Shown: piece by piece, positions 10,747 to 20,160 of the stretch | Position numbering within the stretch: position 1 is the first letter of the stretch | How the letters are laid out: each line of letters starts with the position of its first letter | Origin: Arcobacter ellisii | GTDB taxonomy: Bacteria > Campylobacterota > Campylobacteria > Campylobacterales > Arcobacteraceae | Direction of reading: 5' to 3' | Length of the DNA: 64,000 nt | Assembly: GCF_003544915.1 (NCBI RefSeq) | Contig: NZ_CP032097.1 | Location: 1,674,001 to 1,738,000 of the forward strand | Translations under genes and position numbers: made by a program | The notes under the pieces: generated by a model | Seen by the model: the letters and a program-made list of their open reading frames with translations, nothing else | What the model was told of the DNA's origin: nothing | The model's database searches: none

Positions 10747-11246
10747 TAATTAGCCTTTTTCATTTCTTCAATTGCATAATTTATTAATCCACCACTTGCA
10801 ATTAACTCTTGCATAAATGGAGGAATTGGAATAAATTTATATGTTTTATTAGTAGTATTATTTGTAATTTCACCCTTATCTAAATCAATAGAGATCTCTT
10901 CACCCTCTTTTATTTCTAAAGATTCAGGTAATTCAAATATAGGTAATCCCATGTTAAATGCATTTCTATAAAAAATTCTTGCAAATGAAGGTGCAACAAC
11001 AGCAGCAACACCAGCAGCTTTTAATGCGATTGGTGCATGTTCTCTACTTGAACCACATCCAAAATTCTCTCCAGCAACAATAATGTCACCTCTTTGTAAT
11101 TTTTTTGGAAATTCAGGATCTGCATCTTCCATTACATATTTTGCTAAATGTTCAGGGTCTGAACTATTTAAGTAACGTGCAGCTATGATAACGTCTGTAT
11201 CGATATTTGCTCCAAAATTCCACACTTTTCCAGTAATTTTACTCAT
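10746..11246 (-). CDS. leuD: 3-isopropylmalate dehydratase small subunit
   Basis: 166 aa from the preferred ATG at 11246, which has AAGGAC at proper spacing; an upstream in-frame ATG at 11267 has none. Seen: [20 protein letters not shown], the swivelling-domain motif [15 protein letters not shown] and [11 protein letters not shown]. It joins LeuC to isomerise 2-isopropylmalate to 3-isopropylmalate. leuC and leuA are not in the window. Confidence 0.96.
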   Translation of the reverse strand: MSKITGKVWNFGANIDTDVIIAARYLNSSDPEHLAKYVMEDADPEFPKKLQRGDIIVAGENFGCGSSREHAPIALKAAGVAAVVAPSFARIFYRNAFNMGLPIFELPESLEIKEGEEISIDLDKGEITNNTTNKTYKFIPIPPFMQELIASGGLINYAIEEMKKAN

Positions 11247-11380
11247 AATATATGTCCTTGTATTCAATAAATTTCAAATTCATTAAATAAAATATTTTCG
11301 AAAAAAATGCATTTTAGCCAATTTTTTAGTAATATTTGTTTAAATCTACTTTTTTTAATAAGATGTTTAACTAATTTGGG

Positions 11381-11386
11381 TATAAT
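11381..11386 (+). promoter_or_regulatory. Sigma-70 -10 element of rpoD
   Basis: TATAAT in a TGGGTATAATATCC context, about 37 bases before the rpoD ATG. No clear -35; the upstream is T-rich, as usual in Campylobacterota. Confidence 0.6.
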
Positions 11387-11422
11387 ATCCGACCATCTTA
11401 ATAAAGAGGATTTCCTAACACA

Positions 11423-13309
11423 ATGAGCGTAAAAGATATAAATAAAACTATCGAGCAATTGGTAAAAGAGTATAAAGACTCTGTGCTTACATATGAGAAA
11501 ATTATTAAAATCTTTCCTAAAGCACCTTCAGGTCCAAACATCAAAAAACTTTTAGCATTAATACAATTATATAATGTAACTGTAATTAGTTCTCAAGAAC
11601 AAGCAAAAAGAATGAATGCTGAAGAAGCTAAAAAAAGAAAAGAATTAAGAGAAAAATTAATTGAAAACGAAGATGACGTTTACGATTTATTAAAAAACAA
11701 AGAACTACTTGAATGGTCAAGATCTGATTCTCCAGTTAGAATGTATCTTAGAGAAATGGGGCAAATTCCTCTTTTAACAAAAGAAGAAGAAGTTGAAATC
11801 TCTAAAAAAATTGAAACTGGTGAAGATATTATTCTTGATGCTATTTGTTATGTACCTTATTTGATTGATTTTATTTTAGAGTACAAAGAACCTTTAGTAA
11901 ATAGAGAAAGAAAAGTAAAAGAGTTATTTAAAAACTTTGATGATGACGAAGATTCAGAAGCTGAAGAAGAAGATGAAGAATTAGATGAAGATTTAGATGA
12001 AGATTTAGACGAAGAAGATAATGATTCTGATGAAGAAAAAAATAGCGGAAAAAAACAGAAAAAGCTTGATAAAAGAGCTCAAACTATTATTGAAGCATTT
12101 AAAAATTTAGAAAAAGCTAAAAAAGATTGGCTTAAATTCCAAGTTAAAGAGACTGCGAAATCTGATGATGAAACAGATCAAATGACTTTTAATTTAGCTG
12201 TTGCTTTTAAAAAGAAAATTTTAAAAGAAGCTTTATTAGATTTAGGTCCAACTTCTAAATTAATTACTGAAATCGTAAAAGCAATGGAAACTGCACTTAA
12301 ATCTGATACTGGTTTTGAAAGTGAATTAAAAAGATTAGAGTATAAGTTACCTCTATTTAATGAAACTTTATTAAAAAATCACAAAAAGATTTTAGATAAT
12401 ATTGTTAATTTATCAAAAGCACAAATTACATCTATGGTTCCAGAAGCTACAATGGTTTCTACATATATGGAAATTAAAAAACTGTTCCAAACAGCAGAAG
12501 CTTCAAAAGGTGGATTTGATTTAACTCCTGAAGAGTTAAAAGACGTTCTTGAACAAATTAAAAGAGGTAAACAAATTACGGATACTTCTAAAACAAGAAT
12601 GGCAAAATCAAATCTTAGACTTGTTGTATCTATTGCAAAAAGATATACAAATAGAGGTTTACCTTTCCTTGATTTAATTCAAGAAGGAAACATTGGTCTT
12701 ATGAAAGCTGTTGATAAGTTTGAATACAAAAAAGGTTATAAATTCTCTACTTATGCAACATGGTGGATTAGACAAGCTATTTCAAGAGCAATTGCAGACC
12801 AAGCTAGAACTATTAGAATTCCAATTCATATGATTGAAACTATTAATAGAATTAATAAGATCATCAGAAAAGGTATTCAAGAAAATGGAAGAGAGCCTGA
12901 TGTGGATGAAATCGCAAAAGAAGTTGGACTTCCTGTTGATAAAGTTAAACAAGTTATCAAAATCACTAAAGAGCCAGTATCTTTAGAAGCTCCTATTGGA
13001 AGTGATGATGATGGTAAATTTGGAGATTTTGTTCCTGATGAAAAAGCTCCAACACCAGTTGATAATATCATGAAAGAAGATTTACAAGGTCAAATTGATC
13101 AAATTTTAGGTCAATTAAATGAAAGAGAACAAGCTGTTATTAGAATGAGATTTGGTCTTATGGAAGATGCAAGTGATAGAACATTAGAAGAGATTGGAAA
13201 AGAACTTTCTGTTACAAGAGAGAGAGTTAGACAAATTGAATCAAGTGCTATTAAAAAGTTAAAGCATCCAAAAGTTGGTAAAAATCTTAAAAATTACGTA
13301 GAAAGTTAA
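11423..13309 (+). CDS. rpoD: RNA polymerase primary sigma factor (sigma-70)
   Basis: 628 aa. Region 1.1-like N-terminus, region 1.2 ([20 protein letters not shown]), a non-conserved region interrupted by a strongly acidic stretch at about residues 173-210, then regions 2-4: [54 protein letters not shown], and the region 4.2 helix-turn-helix [10 protein letters not shown]. Housekeeping sigma factor. The acidic stretch contains three tandem 12-base units. Four bases after its stop a second gene starts. Confidence 0.98.
   Translation: MSVKDINKTIEQLVKEYKDSVLTYEKIIKIFPKAPSGPNIKKLLALIQLYNVTVISSQEQAKRMNAEEAKKRKELREKLIENEDDVYDLLKNKELLEWSRSDSPVRMYLREMGQIPLLTKEEEVEISKKIETGEDIILDAICYVPYLIDFILEYKEPLVNRERKVKELFKNFDDDEDSEAEEEDEELDEDLDEDLDEEDNDSDEEKNSGKKQKKLDKRAQTIIEAFKNLEKAKKDWLKFQVKETAKSDDETDQMTFNLAVAFKKKILKEALLDLGPTSKLITEIVKAMETALKSDTGFESELKRLEYKLPLFNETLLKNHKKILDNIVNLSKAQITSMVPEATMVSTYMEIKKLFQTAEASKGGFDLTPEELKDVLEQIKRGKQITDTSKTRMAKSNLRLVVSIAKRYTNRGLPFLDLIQEGNIGLMKAVDKFEYKKGYKFSTYATWWIRQAISRAIADQARTIRIPIHMIETINRINKIIRKGIQENGREPDVDEIAKEVGLPVDKVKQVIKITKEPVSLEAPIGSDDDGKFGDFVPDEKAPTPVDNIMKEDLQGQIDQILGQLNEREQAVIRMRFGLMEDASDRTLEEIGKELSVTRERVRQIESSAIKKLKHPKVGKNLKNYVES
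11981..12016 (+). repeat. Three tandem 12-base units inside rpoD
   Basis: Units TTAGATGAAGAT, TTAGATGAAGAT, TTAGACGAAGAA encode [12 protein letters not shown] in the acidic non-conserved region of sigma-70. The repeat is in frame, so copy-number change would lengthen or shorten the acidic linker without breaking the gene. Confidence 0.8.
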
Positions 13310-13313
13310 TAAT

Positions 13314-13994
13314 ATGAGTTTTTTCGAAGAATGGGTTGAATTAGACTTAAATCCTGTACTTTCTTTTTCATCTAGTTCTAAAATTTTATATTCTAATTCA
13401 GAAGCACAGTTTTTATTGAATAGAATTAAACCTAAAGAACTATTTGATTTAGCATTAACTTATGCTCCAAAAACATTTGGAGCATTAACTTCTTATATTG
13501 ATTTAACTATTAAAAATTACACTTTTTATGCAATAACTGTTATGTATGAAAATGAAGATGAAATTCATATGAAACTTTATAAAAGTGCAATGGTTAAAAA
13601 AGAATCAAAACTAAATATTAAAAATATTAATACAACAAATATTTTTACATTGGTGGATTTAGCAATTTCTACAAGTAAAATTAAAACAAATATTAATTTT
13701 ACAAAAAATTACGACCCTTCTATTCCAGAATTTAAACTCGATGCAAGTGCATTTATAAAAACATTAAATCAGATTTTTGAAGCATTTAGTGAAAGTAAAA
13801 ACGTATCATGTTCAATTTTATTAAAAATTGGAGAATATATCAAAATTGATGGGAAAAAATACTCTTTAATTAGTATTGAAATCACATCTGATGAAAATAA
13901 TGAATTTTCAAAAATAAATTTAAAAGATAATCACTCTTTTATATTAACAGCAGATGAAAATAAAGTGACTATCGACTTACCTCTAATTTTATAA
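13314..13994 (+). CDS. Unknown protein, possible degenerate PAS/histidine-kinase-like
   Basis: 226 aa, four bases after rpoD, surely cotranscribed. I do not recognise the family. The N-terminal third (SFSSSSKILYSNSEAQFLLN) reads like a PAS fold. Residues ~125-170 (INFTKNYDPSIPEFKLDASA, then TLNQIFEAF) follow the NtrB-type pattern before an ATPase N-box, but the N-box Asn is replaced and no H-box or G-boxes are seen. If related to kinases it is catalytically dead, perhaps a binding partner. No signal peptide or membrane segment. Confidence 0.6.
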   Translation: MSFFEEWVELDLNPVLSFSSSSKILYSNSEAQFLLNRIKPKELFDLALTYAPKTFGALTSYIDLTIKNYTFYAITVMYENEDEIHMKLYKSAMVKKESKLNIKNINTTNIFTLVDLAISTSKIKTNINFTKNYDPSIPEFKLDASAFIKTLNQIFEAFSESKNVSCSILLKIGEYIKIDGKKYSLISIEITSDENNEFSKINLKDNHSFILTADENKVTIDLPLIL

Positions 13995-14027
13995 TTTCAA
14001 AGCTATTTTTTGATTAGCTTTGAAATT
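13994..14027. terminator. Bidirectional terminator after rpoD operon
   Basis: Stem AATTTCAAAGCTA / TAGCTTTGAAATT around a T-rich loop, between convergent stops and overlapping the last codons of the minus-strand gene. Confidence 0.75.
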
Positions 14028-14554
14028 AAAACTCCAATAGGAACAATTCCTAATCCTACGATAAAAGCTATTGGTATAAATATTTTATTATTATTTAAAG
14101 CAAAAAAACCAAAAATCAATAACCCATAACCTAAAACTCTATAAATAGATAAAAATCCACCTGTAGCAAATAATGTATTTTTAAAAGTATTTCTTTTTAC
14201 TTTTGATTTTTCATCATTAATTATTTCTTTAATTTTTTCAGGTGTTAATTCTGTTTCTGGAACTTCTTCATATTCACTATATAAATCATAAGGATCATCA
14301 ATTTCATCTATTTTATCTCTATCTTCAGTTTTAGAAGTTTGTGATAAATCTAAATTTGATAATCTATTTTCAATATTTTTTTTGTAAGAAATAAAAGAAG
14401 CAATAGTAATAAACAAAGATGAAAAAAAAGCAACTTGAGTATTTAAAAGCCATAATTTATCTTGAAAAATTAGTGCATAAATAAAAATGCAAAGATTTAA
14501 AAAAATAAAAACCTTTGCAAATTTTATAATCTCTTGATTAATTTTCATCTTCAT
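14003..14554 (-). CDS. Unknown membrane protein next to AtpZ-like gene
   Basis: About 183 aa from ATG 14554, the start best placed after GGAG; it overlaps the AtpZ-like stop by 17 bases. Two N-terminal hydrophobic segments (FAKVFIFLNLCIFIYALIF and an ~18-residue one with FFSSLFITIASFI), an acidic cytoplasmic middle (EYEEVPETELTPEK), then two more C-terminal hydrophobic segments. No family recognised. Last gene of a hemL-led operon. Confidence 0.7.
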   Translation of the reverse strand: MKMKINQEIIKFAKVFIFLNLCIFIYALIFQDKLWLLNTQVAFFSSLFITIASFISYKKNIENRLSNLDLSQTSKTEDRDKIDEIDDPYDLYSEYEEVPETELTPEKIKEIINDEKSKVKRNTFKNTLFATGGFLSIYRVLGYGLLIFGFFALNNNKIFIPIAFIVGLGIVPIGVLISKLIKK

Positions 14555-14849
14555 CAAAAGATTTATCTCCATATTTTGCCCTATGAGCATATCTTGGATC
14601 ATTTTCTAATCCTTCATACACTTTTTGAGCTCTTTTATATGCTTTATAAACATTTAAACCAGCAGCAAATATTCCCCATGCAATTCCAAGCCATAAAGTC
14701 CAAGTATATCCAGTTAATTGTTTTAAACCATATCCTATACCAAAACCAATTAATATAGCTGCTACAATAGAAATTCCTAAAGATAGATTATCTAAAGCAG
14801 CTATTTTATCTTGATGTTTTGGTTTTTCTTCTAGTTCTTCTTGCATCAT
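14538..14849 (-). CDS. AtpZ/AtpI family small membrane protein
   Basis: 103 aa with two membrane helices (SIVAAILIGFGIGYGLKQL and WTLWLGIAWGIFAAGLNVYK) and charged ends. The GFGIGYGLK and LNVYKAYK patterns match AtpZ/AtpI-type proteins. AtpZ and AtpI are linked to F1Fo ATP synthase assembly or to Mg/Ca transport; here no atp genes are adjacent. Operon with ppnP and hemL. Confidence 0.8.
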   Translation of the reverse strand: MMQEELEEKPKHQDKIAALDNLSLGISIVAAILIGFGIGYGLKQLTGYTWTLWLGIAWGIFAAGLNVYKAYKRAQKVYEGLENDPRYAHRAKYGDKSFDEDEN

Positions 14850-15167
14850 TTATCCAATAAATGTACAACAATAATCAGTTATTTCTAATACTTTTATATC
14901 AAAAGAACAATTTGCAGGAACTTCAAAATATTCACCTGCACTATAAGTTTCCCAATTACTATCACCACAAGCAACTAAAACTTCCACTTTTCCTGCAATA
15001 ATTTCCATATGTTCTGCATCTTTTGTTCCAAAAGTGTATTCACCTGGCATCATAATACCTAAAGTTTTTTTAACTCCATTTTCATCTACAAAACTTCTAC
15101 TTGTAACTTTTCCATCGAAATAGATATTCGCTTTTTTTGTTAATTCTACATTTTTAATTGTTGGCAT
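14850..15167 (-). CDS. ppnP: Pyrimidine/purine nucleoside phosphorylase (DUF1255 cupin)
   Basis: 105 aa, full length for the family. Single cupin barrel with KANIYFDGKVTSRSF, the conserved MMPGEYTFGT and CGDSNWETYSAGEYFEVPAN. PpnP cleaves several nucleosides with phosphate to the base and ribose-1-phosphate. The stop abuts the AtpZ-like start; upstream is hemL. Confidence 0.92.
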   Translation of the reverse strand: MPTIKNVELTKKANIYFDGKVTSRSFVDENGVKKTLGIMMPGEYTFGTKDAEHMEIIAGKVEVLVACGDSNWETYSAGEYFEVPANCSFDIKVLEITDYCCTFIG

Positions 15168-15209
15168 TTTTTTTCCTTTTTTTTAATATTAAATTTTTTT
15201 TAGTTGTTC

Positions 15210-16493
15210 TTATAAGTTTTTCATAATTTCATCTGCAGCATTTAAGCATGCATCTATATCTTCATTTGTAATTGTTGTACAAATAAAACCAGTTTCGTAT
15301 TGAGAACAAGCGAAATAAAAACCTTTTTTTAACATTTCATGATGGAATGTTGCAAATCTTTTAAAATCACAAAGCCCTACTTCAGCAAAATTTTTTGGAG
15401 CTTTTTCACAAAAGAAAAATCCAAACATACTTCCTCTTGTATCTACTTGCATAGGAATATTATATTTTGTTGCTATATCTTTTAAACCATTTACTAATTT
15501 ATTAGCTTTCGCACTTAAATCAGCATAAATTAGTTCTGAATTTGCTTTTAATTTTCTAAGACTTACTAATCCAGCAGCCATAGCAACTGGATTACCACTT
15601 AAAGTTCCAGCTTGATAAACTTTACCTTCAGGTGACAAATGTCCCATAATTTCTCTACTTGCAGCAAAAGCACCAACTGGCATACCAGCACCTATTACTT
15701 TTCCAAATGTGATAATATCACCTTGAGTTTTTAAAATTCCACTTGCACCTTTTAAACTTGCTCTAAATCCTGACATAACTTCATCAAAAATTAGAAGTGC
15801 ACCATATTTATCACATAATTCTCTACAAGTTGCTAAAAACTCTTCAGTTGCAGGAACTAATCCCATATTTCCAGCAATTGGTTCTATAATAATACAAGCA
15901 ATATCAGAGCTATCTTCAAAACATTTTTTTAAGTTTTCAATATTGTTATATTCACAAACTAAAGTATGTTTTGTTAAATCAGCTGGAACACCTGGACTAC
16001 TTGGAGCTCCAAATGTTGCCATTCCAGAACCTGCTTGTACTAAAAGAGAATCCGAATGTCCATGATAACAACCTTCAAATTTGATGATATCATTTTTACC
16101 TGTAACACCACGTGCTAATCTAATTGCAGACATTGTAGCTTCTGTACCAGAACTTACAAATCTAACTTTGTCGATATTATCGTACATTTCAACAATTTCA
16201 TTTGCTAATTGTGTTTCAAGTTCTGTTGGTGCTCCAAATGACAATCCATTTTTTACAGTTTTTATAACAGCTTCTTCAATATCTTTATCACAATGACCAA
16301 ATATTAAAGGTCCCCAACTTTGAACAAAATCTAAGTATTTATTTCCATCTATATCATATAAATATGCTCCTTCACCTTTTTGAATAAAAGGTGGTGTCCC
16401 CCCTACACTTTTGAAAGCACGAACAGGTGAATCAACCCCTCCTGGTATTACTTTACAAGCTTCTTCATAAGCTTTTATTGATTTTTCAAACAT
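15210..16493 (-). CDS. hemL: Glutamate-1-semialdehyde 2,1-aminomutase
   Basis: 427 aa. PLP enzyme making 5-aminolevulinate from glutamate-1-semialdehyde in the C5 haem pathway. Seen: [40 protein letters not shown], the PLP Asp in [10 protein letters not shown], and the Schiff-base Lys in [18 protein letters not shown]. Leads the operon with ppnP and the AtpZ-like gene, and is divergent from the tonB-like gene. Confidence 0.97.
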   Translation of the reverse strand: MFEKSIKAYEEACKVIPGGVDSPVRAFKSVGGTPPFIQKGEGAYLYDIDGNKYLDFVQSWGPLIFGHCDKDIEEAVIKTVKNGLSFGAPTELETQLANEIVEMYDNIDKVRFVSSGTEATMSAIRLARGVTGKNDIIKFEGCYHGHSDSLLVQAGSGMATFGAPSSPGVPADLTKHTLVCEYNNIENLKKCFEDSSDIACIIIEPIAGNMGLVPATEEFLATCRELCDKYGALLIFDEVMSGFRASLKGASGILKTQGDIITFGKVIGAGMPVGAFAASREIMGHLSPEGKVYQAGTLSGNPVAMAAGLVSLRKLKANSELIYADLSAKANKLVNGLKDIATKYNIPMQVDTRGSMFGFFFCEKAPKNFAEVGLCDFKRFATFHHEMLKKGFYFACSQYETGFICTTITNEDIDACLNAADEIMKNL

Positions 16494-16531
16494 TCACATT
16501 CCTAATTAATCATTTATTAGCGGAATTGTAC

Positions 16532-16537
16532 TATAAT
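16532..16537 (+). promoter_or_regulatory. -10 element seven bases before the tonB-like ATG
   Basis: TATAAT in GTACTATAATCCCGC. Transcription from this element would begin at or within a base or two of the ATG at 16545, so the mRNA may be leaderless. No Shine-Dalgarno is visible. Confidence 0.5.
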
Positions 16538-16544
16538 CCCGCTT

Positions 16545-17312
16545 ATGAAAATTATTATCCTAGCTTTTATTATTTCAATATCTTTACATTTACTTTTTTT
16601 GAAAAAATACAAGAATGATGAATTAGCAAAAAATAATTCAAATAATGAACTTGTAGAAAAAAAATCTGATGTAAAATTTGTCAAAATTAAAAAACAAGAA
16701 ATTGCTGAAGCAAAAATTGAACCAATTGAAAAACCTGTTGAGATTAAAAAAAATGAGGCAGTAAAAAAAGAGATAAAAGAGACTAAACCTTTAGTTAAAA
16801 ATATAGAAAAAAAAGTTGAAAGAAAAAAAGAAGTAAATTTTGAAAAAGCAAAAAAACTTCAAGATAATCTATTAAAAGAACAAATTGTAAAAAATGAAAA
16901 CTCTTTACAAGAAAAAACTTTAGAGAATTTTTTATCACAAAAAGAGCCAGTAAATAAAGAGATATTAACAGAACTAGAAAAATTATATGGAGAAGAGTAT
17001 CAAACTTTTACAAAAGTTCAAAAAGCATATTTAGAAAAAAATCTTAATAATTTTCAAGTTATTACCCAAAGAGTTTTAGATAGATTAGGTTATCCAAAAC
17101 TTGCAGCCAAACTTAAAATTGGTGGAATAAATATTGTTGAATTTATGTTTCATCCTGATGGAAGTATTACAGATTTAAAAATTATAAACTCTTCAAGTTA
17201 CGCTGTACTTGACGAATATACTTTAGAATTAATTGAAATTGCATATAAAGATTATCCAAAACCAACAACTACAACAAAATTAAGATTTAAAGTATTTTAT
17301 AGACTATTTTAG
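16545..17312 (+). CDS. TonB-like energy transducer
   Basis: 255 aa. An uncleaved N-terminal membrane anchor (IIILAFIISISLHLLFL) carries the Ser and His typical of TonB/TolA anchors. A long Lys/Glu-rich periplasmic spacer follows (about residues 25-130), then a C-terminal TonB domain (GGINIVEFMFHPDGSITDLK, SSSYAVLDEYTLELI) ending in KLRFKVFYRLF. Family: couples ExbB/ExbD proton flow to outer-membrane receptors. No exbBD nearby. Short intergenic gap to hemL and an unusually close -10 box. Confidence 0.8.
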   Translation: MKIIILAFIISISLHLLFLKKYKNDELAKNNSNNELVEKKSDVKFVKIKKQEIAEAKIEPIEKPVEIKKNEAVKKEIKETKPLVKNIEKKVERKKEVNFEKAKKLQDNLLKEQIVKNENSLQEKTLENFLSQKEPVNKEILTELEKLYGEEYQTFTKVQKAYLEKNLNNFQVITQRVLDRLGYPKLAAKLKIGGINIVEFMFHPDGSITDLKIINSSSYAVLDEYTLELIEIAYKDYPKPTTTTKLRFKVFYRLF

Positions 17313-17320
17313 GAAAATTA

Positions 17321-18022
17321 ATGATTTTAGAAAGAATTAGAATTTATTTAAGTAAATTAATAAATGGAGATGTTCCATTAGTTGTTATTTTTTGGTTATG
17401 GTTTATTTTTATATCTGTTTGTATAGAAACATTTATGCAAGTTGGATTTCAATTTAACAATAAAAATATCTATTTAGAACTCTTTATATATTTTTTAATT
17501 TTATCATATTCAATATTTGTATTTTTCATAACTTTTAAAAGTGCAAATAAATATCAAGGTTCGAAATTTTGGTCATTTTCTGCAAAAACAATAGTAACTT
17601 TAAATCTATTTTTTTCTATTGCATTTTTTGTTGAAACTTATAAATACTATTTTTTAGAAGATTATTATATAGAAAAAGATATTGAAGATTTTAAACAAAA
17701 TTTACCTATTCAAGTTGACTTAAATAGTGTTTTAATTGATATTTATAAAAAAGAAAAAAGTATTTTTTATAAATATACTCTATTTGGGATAGATTTGAGT
17801 AATGAAAAAACAAAAAATATGTTTACAAAACAAATTAAAGATTCTCTTTGTGAAAGTGAAACAACTTTAGCACTATTAAAAAAAGATTACATTTTAGCCT
17901 ATAAATATACAAATGAAAATGATGAAGAATTACTTGATATACAGACTAAAAAAGAGGATTGTGGAGAATCTATTTATGATTTAGATATTGTAAATAGTTT
18001 ATTAAAACAACAAGGGGTATAA
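17321..18022 (+). CDS. Unknown inner-membrane protein
   Basis: 233 aa, eight bases after the tonB-like gene. Three hydrophobic segments in the first 120 residues (VVIFWLWFIFISVCIETFM; YLELFIYFLILSYSIFVFF; TIVTLNLFFSIAFFVETY), then a ~110-residue soluble tail with two Cys (DSLCESE, KKEDCGES) that could pair if outside the cytoplasm. No family recognised. Cotranscription with the TonB-like protein suggests envelope function, by inference only. Confidence 0.7.
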   Translation: MILERIRIYLSKLINGDVPLVVIFWLWFIFISVCIETFMQVGFQFNNKNIYLELFIYFLILSYSIFVFFITFKSANKYQGSKFWSFSAKTIVTLNLFFSIAFFVETYKYYFLEDYYIEKDIEDFKQNLPIQVDLNSVLIDIYKKEKSIFYKYTLFGIDLSNEKTKNMFTKQIKDSLCESETTLALLKKDYILAYKYTNENDEELLDIQTKKEDCGESIYDLDIVNSLLKQQGV

Positions 18023-18042
18023 ATAGAGATTTAACTCTATTT
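18021..18042. terminator. Bidirectional hairpin between convergent genes
   Basis: Stem AAATAGAG / CTCTATTT with a six-base loop between the stop at 18022 and the rodA stop at 18048. Confidence 0.65.
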
Positions 18043-18047
18043 ACTTC

Positions 18048-19154
18048 TTATAACTTTCTTTCATAATTATATAAATTCATATATCTAAATGCTAATAAAT
18101 TCTCTAATATAGCAAATGTCACAATAAAATTTATAAAAGAACTTCCCCCATAGGAAAACAGTGGTAAAGGAAGTCCAACAACTGGAGCAAAACCAATTAC
18201 CATCAAAATATTTATACTCATATTAAAAAATATCAAAAGCCCTAGCCCTGAAGCAAAGGCTCTAATGACATAATCATCTTTAAAAAAATAGTTCATTGAT
18301 AATAGATGTAAAATAATCAATAAATATAAAAAGATTAATCCTAAAGCACCTAAAAAACCATATCTTTCTACAAAATAAGCAAAAATAAAATCACTTGTTG
18401 CAATTGGTAAAAATTTTAACTGAGTTTGTGTAGCTTCTTCACTCTCTTTTCCAGTAAGTCCACCTGAACCAATAGCTATAATTGATTGTTGAACATGGTA
18501 ACTTGGTTTTTCAGAAATAAAATCTGTAATTCTTTTTTTCTGATAATCTTTAATTAAATAGGTATAAATAAAAGGTGAAGAGATACCTATTACTAAAACG
18601 ATTGAAGCCCAAATCTTCCAATTTACCCCTACTAAAAATAATATTCCATATCCAACAAAAAGTAAAACTAATGCTGTCCCTAAATCAGGTTCTATTGCAA
18701 TTAGAAAAAATGGTAATAAAATATAAAATGAAAAATATATAAAATCTTTTAAATTATAACCATTTTTAGGAGGTGGCTTATGTTGTATTAAATAACCTAA
18801 CATTAAAATAAATACAGGTTTGATTAGTTCTGATGGTTGAATTGTTGTACCAAGTCCAGGAATATATATCCATCTTTTAGCACCTAATTTAGAGATTCCA
18901 ATAAACTCTACTGCAATTAATAAAATTATTCCTATCCAATATAAAGTTGGTACTAATCTTAATCTTTTTCTAATAGGTAACATAAAAACTAAAAAAAATA
19001 CAAATATAGAAATTGTAAAATATACCAATTGTTTATTGGCCAATAGTTCGTTTGTTTCACTAATTAAATGGTATGATAAGAATATCAAAGGTAAAACAAA
19101 TATTATTAACAAATAATCAAAATGTGAAATAATTCTTTTATCAAATAAACGCAT
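18048..19154 (-). CDS. rodA: Rod-shape peptidoglycan glycosyltransferase RodA
   Basis: 368 aa, ten membrane segments, SEDS family. Seen: GAKRWIYIPGLGTTIQPSEL, IAIEPDLGTALVLL, and the conserved end VVGLPLPLFSYGGSSFINF. RodA polymerises lipid II for side-wall growth with a class B PBP (not in the window). Its start is one base from the divergent pseudouridine synthase frame, which argues for the later ATG of that gene. Confidence 0.94.
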   Translation of the reverse strand: MRLFDKRIISHFDYLLIIFVLPLIFLSYHLISETNELLANKQLVYFTISIFVFFLVFMLPIRKRLRLVPTLYWIGIILLIAVEFIGISKLGAKRWIYIPGLGTTIQPSELIKPVFILMLGYLIQHKPPPKNGYNLKDFIYFSFYILLPFFLIAIEPDLGTALVLLFVGYGILFLVGVNWKIWASIVLVIGISSPFIYTYLIKDYQKKRITDFISEKPSYHVQQSIIAIGSGGLTGKESEEATQTQLKFLPIATSDFIFAYFVERYGFLGALGLIFLYLLIILHLLSMNYFFKDDYVIRAFASGLGLLIFFNMSINILMVIGFAPVVGLPLPLFSYGGSSFINFIVTFAILENLLAFRYMNLYNYERKL

Positions 19155-19173
19155 AGTGAAAGAGTATCTAAAT

Positions 19174-20160
19174 ATGGATAAAAATTTTATTGTTTTTGAA
19201 ACAAATAGACTAGATAAATTTTTAGCTTCAAAAATTGAAGCTTCAAGAAATCAAATAGAACAACTAATTAAAAAAGAGTACGTAAAAGTAGATGGTAAAA
19301 TAGTTAGCAAAACAGGTTTAAAATTAAAAGAAAATCAAGTAATTGATGTTCATTTTCCAGAAGCTGAATTTAATACAACTAAAGATGAAGAGTTTATTAT
19401 AAACTCTTTAGAAAATAAAGAGGTAGAAATAATTTATGAAGATGAATATATTCTTGTAATAAATAAACCTTACAATCTTACAGTTCATGATGCACCAAGT
19501 GTAAAAGATGCAACTTTAGTTGATTGGCTAAAATTAAAAAATATTTCACTTTCAACAATAAGTGGAGAAGAAAGACACGGAATTGTTCATAGACTTGATA
19601 AAGGTACAAGTGGTGTTATGGTAGTTGCAAAAACAAATGAAGCTCATGTTGGATTATCAAAACAACTTGAAGAAAAATCTATGGGAAGATATTATCTTGC
19701 AATAATTGATATGCCATTAAAAGAAAATACAATTATTGAAAAACCTATTGGAAGAAATCCAAATAATAGATTAAAAATGTCAATTGAAGAAAATGGTAGA
19801 TTTGCAAAGTCAGCTTTTTCAAAAATTGCTTTAAGTGATAATGAAAAATTTGAATTAATTGCATGTAAACTATTTACAGGAAGAACTCATCAAATTAGAG
19901 TTCACTTAAGTTCGATAAATAGGCATATACTTGGAGATAATTTATATGGTTTTAAGGGCGAATTAAATAAAATAAATAGATTTTATTTGCATGCTTATTA
20001 TCTTTATTTAACTCATCCTATAACAAATAAGCAAATGAGTTTCAAAGCAAATTTACCAGAAGACATAAATAATTTTTTAAATAACAATTTCCAAAAGGAG
20101 AATATTGATGATAAAATTGATGAAAATTACATCATTAGCAGTTTTACTTTTTCTATTTAG
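19174..20160 (+). CDS. Ribosomal large-subunit pseudouridine synthase, RluA/RluD family
   Basis: 328 aa from ATG 19174. An in-frame GTG at 19156 has no room for a ribosome-binding site; the ATG has AAAGAG. N-terminal S4 domain (RLDKFLASKIEASRNQIEQL), then the catalytic motif HGIVHRLDKGTSGVMVVAK with the essential Asp, and FTGRTHQIRVHL. Isomerises uridines in 23S rRNA. The C-terminus overlaps flpA by 53 bases, which is long. Same neighbour order as Cj1280c-Cj1279c (recalled). Confidence 0.93.
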   Translation: MDKNFIVFETNRLDKFLASKIEASRNQIEQLIKKEYVKVDGKIVSKTGLKLKENQVIDVHFPEAEFNTTKDEEFIINSLENKEVEIIYEDEYILVINKPYNLTVHDAPSVKDATLVDWLKLKNISLSTISGEERHGIVHRLDKGTSGVMVVAKTNEAHVGLSKQLEEKSMGRYYLAIIDMPLKENTIIEKPIGRNPNNRLKMSIEENGRFAKSAFSKIALSDNEKFELIACKLFTGRTHQIRVHLSSINRHILGDNLYGFKGELNKINRFYLHAYYLYLTHPITNKQMSFKANLPEDINNFLNNNFQKENIDDKIDENYIISSFTFSI

